A DNA stretch of 64,000 nt from contig CAZUYC010000085.1 in NCBI GenBank assembly GCA_964624475.1, positions 1-64,000 of the forward strand, in the 5' to 3' direction. The notes beneath the pieces are model-generated. The model searched no databases. It was not told the origin of the DNA and saw only the letters and a list, made by a program, of their open reading frames with translations. Positions 34,213 to 42,130 of the stretch are shown here, in pieces (positions within the stretch are counted from its first letter, which is position 1; every line of letters begins with the position of its first letter). The translations under genes were made by a program, and so were the position numbers. The stretch is from CAZUYC01 sp964624475 (GTDB taxonomy: Bacteria; Myxococcota_A; UBA9160; SMWR01).

Positions 34213-35709
34213 ATGGCAGAAGGTACTTTCCGCTGCGCAGAAGCGGTCGACCCGCGCACGCCGGTGATCGTCGGCGTCGGCGTGGCCTCGCAGCAGCTCG
34301 ACGAGCCCGGCAGCGGTCTCGAAGCGCTCGAGCTGATGCTCGCGGCCGCGCGGACCGCGGCCGCAGACAGCGGCGCCCCGGGTATCCTCCGGGCGGTCCA
34401 GCGCGTCGCCGTCCCGCACGGCTCCTGGGGCTACACCGACCCGGCTCGCATCATCGCTCAGCGCATCGGCGCTACGGGCGCGCGGACGGTGCTGGTGGGA
34501 ACGGGAATCCCCCAGCAGACGCTGCTGAACGGCGCTTACGCGGCGATCCGCGACGGGCTCCTGGACGTGGCGCTGATCGTCGGCGGAGAAGCAGCGCGGC
34601 GTGCGGCGATCGCCCGCCGACAGGGCGTGAGCGTGGTGGACACCCTGCAGGACGCGGCGACGCCCGATGATCTGCAGCTGCCGACGGACGAGATCGTCAC
34701 CAGGGTCGAGATCGACGCGGGAGTGTCGTCTGCGACGGAGCTCTTTGCGCTCATCGACAGCGCGCTGCGCTTCGCCGAGGGTCTCTCCCTCGACGAGCAC
34801 CGCGACAAGATCGCTCGACTGTGGGCAGGATTCAGCGCGGTGGCGTCGCTCTTCCCCCACGCCGCCTTCCCGGAGCCACGCGCCGCCGCGTTCATCCGCG
34901 AACCGGGTGCGTCGAACCGGCCGATCGCCTTCCCCTACAACAAGTGGCACTGCGCCCAGATGAACGTCGACCAGGCCGCAGCGCTGCTGGTGTGCAGCCT
35001 CGAAGCGGCGCTGCGCTTCGGCGTCGACCCCGATCGGGTGGTGTTCCCGCTCGTGGCACTCGAGTCGAGTTTTTCGCTTCCGGTGCCGAAGCGACGCGAT
35101 CTGCATCGCTGGCCGGCGATGGAGGTGCTCGGCCGAGCGGCCGAAGCGCACCTCGGCCACGCGCTGTCGGCCATCCCGCTCGTCGAACTCTACAGCTGCT
35201 TCCCCGCTGCCGTGCGCGTCCAGCAACGAGCGTTGCGCCTGCCCGCCGACGGCGTGCCGACCATCACGGGCGGCGAGACCTTCGCCGGGGGGCCGTGGAA
35301 CAACTTCGTGCTCCAGGCGACGGCCGCGATGGTAGAGCGCCTCCGGGTACAACGCGACGTGAAGGGGCTCGTTTCCACCGTGAGCGGGATCGTGAACAAG
35401 CCCGGTCTCGCCGTGTACGCGACGCGACCCGAGACCGCGCCCCTCCTGCTCGGCGACCTGGCCGAGCAGGCAGATCGGGCAACGCCGCGCCTCGAGCTGA
35501 TTGCCGGGTACCGGGGCCCGGCTCGAGTCGCGGCGTACACCGTCACCTACGCCAAGGCGGAGCCCGCGAAGTGCACCATCATCGCGGACACGCCGAGCGG
35601 GACGCGCTGCATGGCATCGTCCGACGACGCCGCGCTGGCGCGACGCGCGACGCGCGAGGAGCTGATCGGAAACGCGGTCGCCATCGACGGCGTCCGCTTC
35701 GAGCTCTGA
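34213..35709 (+). CDS. Thiolase-like protein type 1 (TLP1/SCP-X-like), catalytic Cys not evident
   Basis: A 498-residue thiolase-fold protein: RTPVIVGVGVASQQLDEPGS at the start, EALELMLAAARTAAADSGAP, central GETFAGGPWNNFVLQATAAM, and a C-terminal add-on domain (GYRGPARVAAYTVTYAKAE, then TREELIGNAVAIDG) typical of TLP1 proteins of mycobacteria and relatives. At the place of the thiolase nucleophile (CGSG) the text is GTGIPQQTLLNG, with no Cys, so ordinary thiolysis is doubtful. It may bind acyl-CoA or sterols, or act in a complex. Codon usage is a little less GC-biased than neighbours. ATG at 34213 chosen because the family N-terminus follows directly. The 215 bases after it contain only the promoter below. 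Confidence 0.75.
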   Translation: MAEGTFRCAEAVDPRTPVIVGVGVASQQLDEPGSGLEALELMLAAARTAAADSGAPGILRAVQRVAVPHGSWGYTDPARIIAQRIGATGARTVLVGTGIPQQTLLNGAYAAIRDGLLDVALIVGGEAARRAAIARRQGVSVVDTLQDAATPDDLQLPTDEIVTRVEIDAGVSSATELFALIDSALRFAEGLSLDEHRDKIARLWAGFSAVASLFPHAAFPEPRAAAFIREPGASNRPIAFPYNKWHCAQMNVDQAAALLVCSLEAALRFGVDPDRVVFPLVALESSFSLPVPKRRDLHRWPAMEVLGRAAEAHLGHALSAIPLVELYSCFPAAVRVQQRALRLPADGVPTITGGETFAGGPWNNFVLQATAAMVERLRVQRDVKGLVSTVSGIVNKPGLAVYATRPETAPLLLGDLAEQADRATPRLELIAGYRGPARVAAYTVTYAKAEPAKCTIIADTPSGTRCMASSDDAALARRATREELIGNAVAIDGVRFEL

Positions 35710-35815
35710 CCCAACACGCCGCGCGCTCCAGGGTCATGGACGACGACCGCGCGTCCGCCCGGCGCGGCCGACCGAACGCTGCGCGTCCTACGCCAGCACT
35801 TCTGCCCCGCGGGAC

Positions 35816-35846
35816 TTGACGGTTCGCCCCTGCCCGGGCGTAGAAT
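35816..35846 (+). promoter_or_regulatory. Sigma-70-like promoter of the metallophosphoesterase gene
   Basis: TTGACG (35816-35821) and TAGAAT (35841-35846) with a 19-bp spacer, followed 80 bases later by the start at 35925 with AAGGAG before it. One of the few near-consensus promoters in the window; the long spacer lowers confidence. Confidence 0.45.
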
Positions 35847-35924
35847 ACCCGCATTGAAATGACCATCCGCCGATCACGTTCGGACCGTGCTCGACTACGC
35901 CACGCCTACAGAAGGAGCTCCCCG

Positions 35925-36896
35925 ATGCGCGTTCCCGCACGCCCCGCCCGCCGCTCGCTCGCGGTCGCGACCCTCCTCGCCGCAACGACCCTCTTCGCGC
36001 CCGGGGCCCAGGCCGGCCCCCCCGACCCGGTGATCGTCGCGGTCGGCGACCTCGCGTGCCAGACGCTGACGGAGGGGCAGGGCACGGCCACCTGCCAGTC
36101 GGGCGCGATCGCGGACCTGATCCGCGAGATCGGCCCCGACAAGTTCCTGGCCCTCGGCGACCTCCAGTACAACAAGGGCGAGCTCTCGGAGTTCCTGCGC
36201 GTCTGGGACGTGCACTTCGGCGACCTGCTCGACATCACGGCGCCGGCGCCGGGCAACCACGAGTACGGGACGACCGACGCGGCGGGGTACTTCGAGTACT
36301 TCGGTGCCGTGGCGAACCCGCCGTTCGGCTACTACTCGTTCGACCTGGGCAAGTGGCACGTCGTCTCGCTCAACTCCAACGTCTGCAGCGACGACCCGGG
36401 ATGCGGGCCTGGGACGCCGCAGCACGAGTGGCTCGCGGAAGACCTCGCCGCGAGCCGCGCCCGCTGCACGCTCGCCTACATGCACCACCCTCGCTACGAC
36501 TGGCGCCCGTGGCAGAAGTGGATCGAGGACGACGGCACCACGCACTTCGGGGGCTCGGCGACGGAGCCGCTCGTGCCGCTGTGGGAGCTGATGCACGGCG
36601 AGGGTGTGGACGTGGTGCTCGCGGGCCACAACCACCTCTACCAGCGCTGGGCGCCGCAGGACGCGCACGGCAACGCGGTCGCCGGCGGGGCGATCCAGTT
36701 CACCGTCGGGACCGGGGGACGGCAGCTGTATCCGTTCGGCTCGCCGCCGATGCCGGAGAACCTCGGGGTGACCCAGAACGAGGCCTTCGGCCTGCTGAAG
36801 CTGACGCTGCACCGCGGCTCGTACGACTACGAGTGGGTCTCGGCCCCCGGGCAGCCGGCGTTCGAGGACTCGGGCGCGGCCGTGCCGTGCCACTGA
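35925..36896 (+). CDS. Secreted metallophosphoesterase (purple acid phosphatase-like)
   Basis: A 323-residue exported protein; signal peptide RRSLAVATLLAATTLFAPGAQA. Calcineurin-type motifs in order: VAVGDLAC (Asp), LALGDLQYN (Asp), PGNHEYGTTD (Asn-His), LAYMHHPRYD (His), VLAGHNHLYQR (His-x-His). Cys residues around CSDDPGCGPG suggest a disulfide. The family hydrolyses phosphomonoesters outside the cytoplasm. It stands alone with its own promoter; the PhoD-like gene further on is another secreted phosphoesterase, so both may serve phosphate gathering, but no Pho box was recognised. Confidence 0.88.
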   Translation: MRVPARPARRSLAVATLLAATTLFAPGAQAGPPDPVIVAVGDLACQTLTEGQGTATCQSGAIADLIREIGPDKFLALGDLQYNKGELSEFLRVWDVHFGDLLDITAPAPGNHEYGTTDAAGYFEYFGAVANPPFGYYSFDLGKWHVVSLNSNVCSDDPGCGPGTPQHEWLAEDLAASRARCTLAYMHHPRYDWRPWQKWIEDDGTTHFGGSATEPLVPLWELMHGEGVDVVLAGHNHLYQRWAPQDAHGNAVAGGAIQFTVGTGGRQLYPFGSPPMPENLGVTQNEAFGLLKLTLHRGSYDYEWVSAPGQPAFEDSGAAVPCH

Positions 36897-36996
36897 GCGC
36901 CGACGGAAGGGAGGGGTTGACGCGGAACCATACCATCTTTCTGCATGCATGGATCATCCGTGTAGAGAGCGCAGGCTCGACGACCGTCGCCCATCG

Positions 36997-38148
36997 CTAG
37001 CGCGGCGCGATACGAAGCTCCTCCAGGAGGTGTCGGAGCCCGCCCATCCAGATCCCCCGGCGGACCTCGATGGGCTCGGGCACCCGATTGACGACGTAGC
37101 CCTGCGCCAGCCCCAGGTCGCGCATGCAGGTCGTGATCCCGCGCAGGTCGGGTACCGCGACGCCGAGCTTGATCTCGATCGGCAAGAGCGCCCCCCGCAC
37201 CCGGAGCAGCAGGTCCACTTCCTGGCCCGTGTGCGTGCGGAAGAAGAAGCCCTCGGCGGCGGGATCGTGGAGCTGGGCGTGCAGCAGGATCTGCTCGATG
37301 CAGAAGGTCTCGAAGCTCGGCCCGGCCTTCGGATGCTCGAGAACGGCGCGCTTCGTGTGGGGGATGCCGAGCAGCGCGTGGAGGAGGCCCGTGTCGCGGA
37401 CGTAGAGCTTCGGGCTCTTGACCAGGCGCTTGCGGAGATTGGCTTCGTAGGGCAGCAGGCGCCGGACGAGGAAGACGCCCTCGAAGATGTCGAGGATGTG
37501 CGCGACCGAGTGATAGCTCACGCCCAGCGATCCGCCGAGCTCGCTCAGGTTGCACAGGCCTCCCTGTGCGTGCGCCACCATGGTCAAGAGCCGGCGTAGG
37601 CGCGGCGTGGCGATGCGGAAGCCGAGCTGGGGGATGTCGCGCTCGAGCGTGGTCCGAAGATAGGCGGAATACCACTCCGCGGGCGCTGCCCGAGGTCGCG
37701 TCCAGTGCAGGCGCGGGAAGCCGCCGCGGATCCAGAGCGCCTCGGCGTCGTGTTCGAAGATCGAGATGCCGCCGAGCTCGAAGAACGCGATCCGACCGGT
37801 CAGCGACTCCGAGATGCGGTGGACCAGACCGGGGGCGGCGGACCCGAGCAACACCACGCGCTGCCGCGGATGCCGGTCGAGGTGGCTGCGCAGGATGGGG
37901 AAGAGCTCGGGGAGCCGCTGCGCCTCGTCGATCACGAGGCGCGGCGACTCGGAGAGCAGGAACTCCGGGTCCTGCTCGGCGCGCACCAGGTCGAGCGGTC
38001 TCTCGAGGTCGACGTGGACGAAACCCGGGAACGCCAGGCGCGCCAGCGTCGATTTCCCGGCCTGCCGCGCACCCAGGATGGCGAGCGCAGGGCTGCGGCG
38101 CAGCAGGGCGGTGACCCGGCGGGTCGCGATCCGGGGGTGCGGCGGCAT
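36997..38148 (-). CDS. AAA ATPase with DUF4143 domain
   Basis: A 383-residue protein. Walker A LGARQAGKST (about 25-34), Walker B RLVIDEAQRLPE, sensor VLLGSAAPGLV, then a winged-helix/DUF4143 part (RTTLERDIPQLG, LCNLSELGGSLGVSYHSVAH, KLYVRDTGLLHALLG) and an end resembling a PD-(D/E)xK core: GQEVDLLLRVRGALLPIEIKL. These proteins are common, mobile and of unclear role. A perfect palindrome lies just upstream. No partner gene; probably acquired. Confidence 0.88.
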   Translation of the reverse strand: MPPHPRIATRRVTALLRRSPALAILGARQAGKSTLARLAFPGFVHVDLERPLDLVRAEQDPEFLLSESPRLVIDEAQRLPELFPILRSHLDRHPRQRVVLLGSAAPGLVHRISESLTGRIAFFELGGISIFEHDAEALWIRGGFPRLHWTRPRAAPAEWYSAYLRTTLERDIPQLGFRIATPRLRRLLTMVAHAQGGLCNLSELGGSLGVSYHSVAHILDIFEGVFLVRRLLPYEANLRKRLVKSPKLYVRDTGLLHALLGIPHTKRAVLEHPKAGPSFETFCIEQILLHAQLHDPAAEGFFFRTHTGQEVDLLLRVRGALLPIEIKLGVAVPDLRGITTCMRDLGLAQGYVVNRVPEPIEVRRGIWMGGLRHLLEELRIAPR

Positions 38149-38157
38149 CTGTAAAGA

Positions 38158-38176
38158 TTAGATGATAGTCATCTAA
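38158..38176. promoter_or_regulatory. Palindromic operator candidate TTAGATGA-TAG-TCATCTAA
   Basis: A perfect 8-bp inverted repeat, 9 bases before the ATG of the DUF4143 ATPase. A half-site ATCATCTA recurs at 38194-38201. The AT-rich patch (38152-38205) is unlike the surrounding DNA. Likely a binding site for autoregulation or the mark of an acquired gene. The rest of the gap to 38389 shows no gene. Confidence 0.5.
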
Positions 38177-38389
38177 ATTTCAAACTCTACCGGATCATCT
38201 AGACCTTCCGCACCGTCTCGTGCACCCGGCAGGTGCCCTTCCACCCCTGGGGAAAGACTCTCTGGAGCTACGCCCGCCTGCTTGTCGACAGCCGCTTCGC
38301 GCTGCACCCACGCGCACGATCCGCGCGCCGAGCCGCGGGGCTACCCGAGCTCGTCGAGATAGACTCCTGGAGCCCCACCGGAGGTGGCC

Positions 38390-39475
38390 ATGATCCCGAG
38401 TCGCTTCGTCCCGCTGCTGGCGCTGTTCGCCGCGAGCCTGGCGGCGGCCGACGAGGCGGAGGTCGGCCGCATCGCCTTCGGTTCGTGCCTCGGCCAGGAC
38501 GGCGTGCAGCCGATCTGGGACCACGTGCTGGCCGCGAAGCCCGACGTGTTCGTGTTCCTGGGCGACAACGTCTACGCCGACACCACCGATCCCGTCGAGC
38601 TGCGCGCCGCCTACGCGAAGCTCACGGCCCAACCGGGGTACCAGAAGCTCAGGCACTCGACCCGGACCCTGGCCACCTGGGACGACCACGACTACGGCCT
38701 GAACGACGCGGGCGCGGAGAACCCGATCCGCGAGGCGTCCAAGCAGATCTTCCTGGACTTCTTCGGCGTGCCGAAGGACTCGCCGCGCCGCCGGCGCGAC
38801 GGCGTCTATCACTCCGAGGTGTTCGGGCCTCCCGGCCGAGGCGTCCAGATCATCCTGCTCGACACGCGCTACCAGCGCACGCCGCTCGTGTGGAAGGAGG
38901 ACGAGACCGACCTCATCGACGGCGGCCGCTACGTACCCACCAGCGACCCGAAGGCCACGCTCCTGGGCGCGAAGCAGTGGGCCTGGCTGGAGGAGCAGCT
39001 CCGCGCCCCGGCGCAGCTGCGCATCATCGGTTCGAGCATCCAGGTGGTGGACGAGGACTACGGCGGGGAGACGTGGGCCAACTTCCCGCTGGAGCGCAAG
39101 CGCCTCTTCACCCTTCTCTGGCGCTCGACCGGCTCGCTCTTCATCAGCGGCGATCGTCACTTCGCCGAGCTGTCGCTGATGGACAGCGAGGCCGGCTACC
39201 CGACCTACGATCTGACCTCCAGCTCGCTGAACTGGTCCGAGCACGTGTTCCGCATGCCCGAGCGCAACCGGCACCGCGTCGCGGTGCTGAACCGCGGTGA
39301 CAACTTCGGCCTGATCGAGATCGACTGGGAGCGCCAGGACCCGCTGATCCGGCTCAAGATCATCGACGAGGACGGCGACACGATGATCCACCACAAGGTC
39401 GAGCTGAGCGTGCTGCGCGAGTCCAACCTGCCGTGGTGGAACGTGACCCCGAAGTACCCGGACGAGACGCCGTAG
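38390..39475 (+). CDS. PhoD-like alkaline phosphatase/phosphodiesterase, exported
   Basis: A 361-residue protein with a signal peptide (FVPLLALFAASLAAA) and the PhoD pattern: RIAFGSCLGQDG (metal Cys), FVFLGDNVYADT (Asp, Asn), TWDDHDYGLNDAG (DDHD), ILLDTRYQR, LFISGDRHFAEL (metal His). PhoD enzymes use Fe/Ca to hydrolyse phosphomono- and diesters in the periplasm. ATG at 38390 lies 5 bases from GGAGG. Shorter than Bacillus PhoD because the N-terminal immunoglobulin-like domain is missing, as in many proteobacterial members. Confidence 0.88.
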   Translation: MIPSRFVPLLALFAASLAAADEAEVGRIAFGSCLGQDGVQPIWDHVLAAKPDVFVFLGDNVYADTTDPVELRAAYAKLTAQPGYQKLRHSTRTLATWDDHDYGLNDAGAENPIREASKQIFLDFFGVPKDSPRRRRDGVYHSEVFGPPGRGVQIILLDTRYQRTPLVWKEDETDLIDGGRYVPTSDPKATLLGAKQWAWLEEQLRAPAQLRIIGSSIQVVDEDYGGETWANFPLERKRLFTLLWRSTGSLFISGDRHFAELSLMDSEAGYPTYDLTSSSLNWSEHVFRMPERNRHRVAVLNRGDNFGLIEIDWERQDPLIRLKIIDEDGDTMIHHKVELSVLRESNLPWWNVTPKYPDETP

Positions 39476-39626
39476 GCCGGACCCGCCCGCGGACCCTCCT
39501 CAGCGCTCCCGTCCCCGCGACCGACGCACCTCATCCTCCGTGGGGCGTCCACGGAGCGGTGATACCATCGTCGGCCTCGCGGCCCGGGGTGCAGGAGTCT
39601 TCCCTGGGCCGCTCGCGAGGAGCACC

Positions 39627-40481
39627 ATGATCGAGCGGGTCGGGTTCATCGGGCTCGGGGACATCGGGGAGCCGATGGCGCGCAACCTCTGCGGCGCCTT
39701 CGAGGTGGTCGTCCACGACCTGCGCGAGGAGGCCGTGCAGAGCCTCGCCCGCTCGGGAGCGAAGCCGGCGGCGAGCGCGCGCGAGGTGGGCGAGCGCACG
39801 CAGGCGGTCTGCGTCTGCGTGCCCGACGACGCCGCTACGAAGGCCGTCGTGGCGGGGCCCGGCGGGATCCTCGCCGGCGCCCGCCCGGGCGCGATCGTCG
39901 CGATCCACTCGACGATCCACCCCGAGACGGCCCGCGACCTCGACCGGCTCGCGCAGGAGCGCGGCGTGCGGGTGGTCGACGCCCAGATGACCGGCGGGCG
40001 CGGGCTCGCGGAGCAGCGCAGGCTGCGCTTCATGGCGGGCGGGGACCCCGAGGCGCTCGCGGCGATCCGCCCGCTGCTCGAGCGCTCGGCCGCGGAGATC
40101 ACGCACTGCGGCGGCGTCGGCGCCGGAGCGGTCGCGAAGCTCTGCAACAACCTGGTCCAGTTCCAGGCCTGGCAGGGCTACGTCGACGCCTTCCGGATCG
40201 GCACGGCCTGCGGGCTCTCCGAGCAGACGCTGCTCGAGGTGCTCGCCTGGATCATGAACGACAACGCCCGGACCTTCCTCGCTGCGCGCAGCGCGCTCGA
40301 GCGCGACCCCGAGAACGCTCCGCTGCGCGAGCGCTTCACCGCGGTGATGAAGCTCGCCGAGAAGGACCTCTACCTGGCGCTCGACGTGGCGCGCAGCGCG
40401 GGAGTCTCCGTGCCGGGCACGGCGCTCTGCTCGCAGCAGACGGCGCGGCTCTTCGGCGTGCCGGACATGCGCCGGCGGTAG
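39627..40481 (+). CDS. Beta-hydroxyacid dehydrogenase (3-hydroxyisobutyrate/6-phosphogluconate dehydrogenase family)
   Basis: A 284-residue NAD(P)-dependent oxidoreductase: Rossmann GFIGLGDIGEPMARNL, HSTIHPETARDL, substrate loop DAQMTGGRGLAEQ, catalytic Lys in VAKLCNNLVQFQ, and a C-terminal helical domain with EKDLYLALDVARSAGVSVPG. The Gly-rich loop differs a little from true 3-hydroxyisobutyrate dehydrogenases, so substrate is not assigned. It is followed 7 bases later by the acyl-CoA ligase gene, which suggests a shared catabolic task on an acid or its CoA ester. ATG at 39627 with GAGGA before it. Confidence 0.85.
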   Translation: MIERVGFIGLGDIGEPMARNLCGAFEVVVHDLREEAVQSLARSGAKPAASAREVGERTQAVCVCVPDDAATKAVVAGPGGILAGARPGAIVAIHSTIHPETARDLDRLAQERGVRVVDAQMTGGRGLAEQRRLRFMAGGDPEALAAIRPLLERSAAEITHCGGVGAGAVAKLCNNLVQFQAWQGYVDAFRIGTACGLSEQTLLEVLAWIMNDNARTFLAARSALERDPENAPLRERFTAVMKLAEKDLYLALDVARSAGVSVPGTALCSQQTARLFGVPDMRRR

Positions 40482-40488
40482 AGCTCTC

Positions 40489-42096
40489 GTGCACGCGATC
40501 GACCTGCGCGGCCCCGCCGACCGCCTGCTCGGGCGCACGCTGCGCCGGCAGGCGGAGGCCGTCCCCGACGCGCCCTTCGTGCTGGCCGACGAGCGGCGCT
40601 GGAGCTACGCCGAGGCGAACCGGCTCGCGAACGCCTTCGCGCGCGGGCTCGGCGAGCTCGGCGTCGGCCGCGGCGACCGCGTGGCGTTCCTGCTGCGAAG
40701 CTCTCCCGAGTTCGTCTTCGCGACCCTCGGCGCGTCGAAGCTCGGCGCCGTCTGGGTGCCGACGAACACCGACTACAAGGGGCCGTGGCTGCGCGAGAGC
40801 CTCGAGGACAGCCGCGCGCGCGTGCTCGTCGCCGAGGGCGATCTGCTGCCCCGGGTGGCCGAGGTGGCGGCCGGGCTCCCGCTCGAGCGCGTGCTCGTGC
40901 GCGGCGCGGGCCTGCCCGCCGGCCTCCCGACGCTCCCGCTCGAGGAGGCGCTGGCGAAGGACGGCCCCGAGCCCGACGACGCCGGCCTCGCCTACGGCGA
41001 CACGGCCGCCGTGCTCTGGACCTCCGGCACGACGGGCCGCTCGAAGGGGGTGATGCAGAGCCACAACGCCTGGCTGCGCGCCGCGCTCTCGGGCGCGGCC
41101 AACTCCGGCTGCCGCCCCGGCGACGTCCTGTACTGCTGCCTCCCGATGTACAACTCGGCCGCCTGGTCGGCGATGGTCTACCGGGCGCTCGTGACGGGGC
41201 TCCCGGTCGCGATCGATCCGGCCTTCTCCGTCCACTCCTTCTGGGACCGCTGCCGCCACTACGGCGCGACGCAGGTCTTCACCCTCGGAGCGATGCACGT
41301 CTTCCTCTGGCAGGCGCCCCCACGCCCCGACGACCGCGAGAACTCCGTGCGTCACGCCACCATGATCCCGCTGCCGGACGCGCTGATCGGCCCGATGAAG
41401 GAGCGCTTCGGCATCGAGACCCTCGACCAGGGCTACGGCCAGAGCGAGGTCCTCGGCCTCCTGCACCGGCCGGACGACGGGAAGCCCTGCAAGCCCGGCT
41501 CGCTCGGCCAGCCGATGGCGGGTATCGAGGCGAAGCTCCTCGACGACGCCGACCGCGAGGTCTCGCCGGGCGAGGTGGGCGAGTTCTGCGTGCGCCCGAC
41601 CGAGCCCCACGCGATCTTCAACGGCTACCTGGGCGACCCCGAGGCCACGCTGCGCGCCTTCCGGAACCTCTGGTACCACACCGGCGACCTCGGCCGGCGC
41701 GACGAGGACGGCGACTGGTTCTTCGTCGATCGCAAGGCCGACTTCATCCGCTACAAGGGGCGCAACGTATCCTCGTTCGCGGTCGAGGCCGCCGTCGGCG
41801 CCCACCCCGCGGTGGCAGAGTGCGCGGCGCACGGCGTGCGCTCGGCGGAACTCGAGCACGAGGCGGAGATCAAGGTGTGCGTGGTGCTCCGGCCCGGGGC
41901 GGCGCTCGCGCCCGAGGAGCTCGCGCGCTTCGTGAACGACACCGCGCCGTACTTCTTCGTGCCGCGCTACGTCGAGTTCCTGTCCGAGCTCCCGCGCACG
42001 CCCACGCTGCGCGTGCAGAAGTACCGCCTGCGCGAGCGCGGCGTCACCTCGGAGACCTGGGACGCCGTGCGGGCGGGATTCGTGGTCCGGCGCTGA
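40489..42096 (+). CDS. AMP-forming acyl-CoA ligase (CaiC/BaiB-like)
   Basis: A 535-residue adenylate-forming enzyme. A3 motif WTSGTTGRSKGVM, A5 QGYGQSEVLG, A8 WYHTGDLGRRDEDGDW with VDRKADFIRYKGRNVS, and the adenylation Lys in RVQKYRLRERG. The C-terminal style (KGRNVSSFAVEAAV, EIKVCVVLRPG) matches the crotonobetaine/carnitine and bile-acid ligase branch rather than acetyl-CoA synthetase. It activates a carboxylic acid through an acyl-AMP. GTG start at 40489. Given the CYP51/KstD-like genes further on, a steroid side-chain acid is a reasonable but unproven substrate. Confidence 0.85.
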   Translation: MHAIDLRGPADRLLGRTLRRQAEAVPDAPFVLADERRWSYAEANRLANAFARGLGELGVGRGDRVAFLLRSSPEFVFATLGASKLGAVWVPTNTDYKGPWLRESLEDSRARVLVAEGDLLPRVAEVAAGLPLERVLVRGAGLPAGLPTLPLEEALAKDGPEPDDAGLAYGDTAAVLWTSGTTGRSKGVMQSHNAWLRAALSGAANSGCRPGDVLYCCLPMYNSAAWSAMVYRALVTGLPVAIDPAFSVHSFWDRCRHYGATQVFTLGAMHVFLWQAPPRPDDRENSVRHATMIPLPDALIGPMKERFGIETLDQGYGQSEVLGLLHRPDDGKPCKPGSLGQPMAGIEAKLLDDADREVSPGEVGEFCVRPTEPHAIFNGYLGDPEATLRAFRNLWYHTGDLGRRDEDGDWFFVDRKADFIRYKGRNVSSFAVEAAVGAHPAVAECAAHGVRSAELEHEAEIKVCVVLRPGAALAPEELARFVNDTAPYFFVPRYVEFLSELPRTPTLRVQKYRLRERGVTSETWDAVRAGFVVRR

Positions 42097-42107
42097 GTTC
42101 GAGCCGG

Positions 42108-42119
42108 GGGGTCGACCCC
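42108..42119. terminator. Palindrome between convergent ligase and hflX
   Basis: GGGGTCGACCCC, perfect over 12 bases, within GCCGGGGGGTCGACCCCGGG, in the 34-bp gap between two convergent genes. Position suggests a bidirectional terminator; there is no T-run. Confidence 0.4.
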
Positions 42120-42130
42120 GGGGGATCCCG

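Noticed and set aside
38205..38385. Possible C-terminal gene fragment on the minus strand before the PhoD-like gene
   Set aside because: A short stretch ending WKGTCRVHETVRKV looks faintly protein-like, but it has in-frame stops upstream and no recognisable family.
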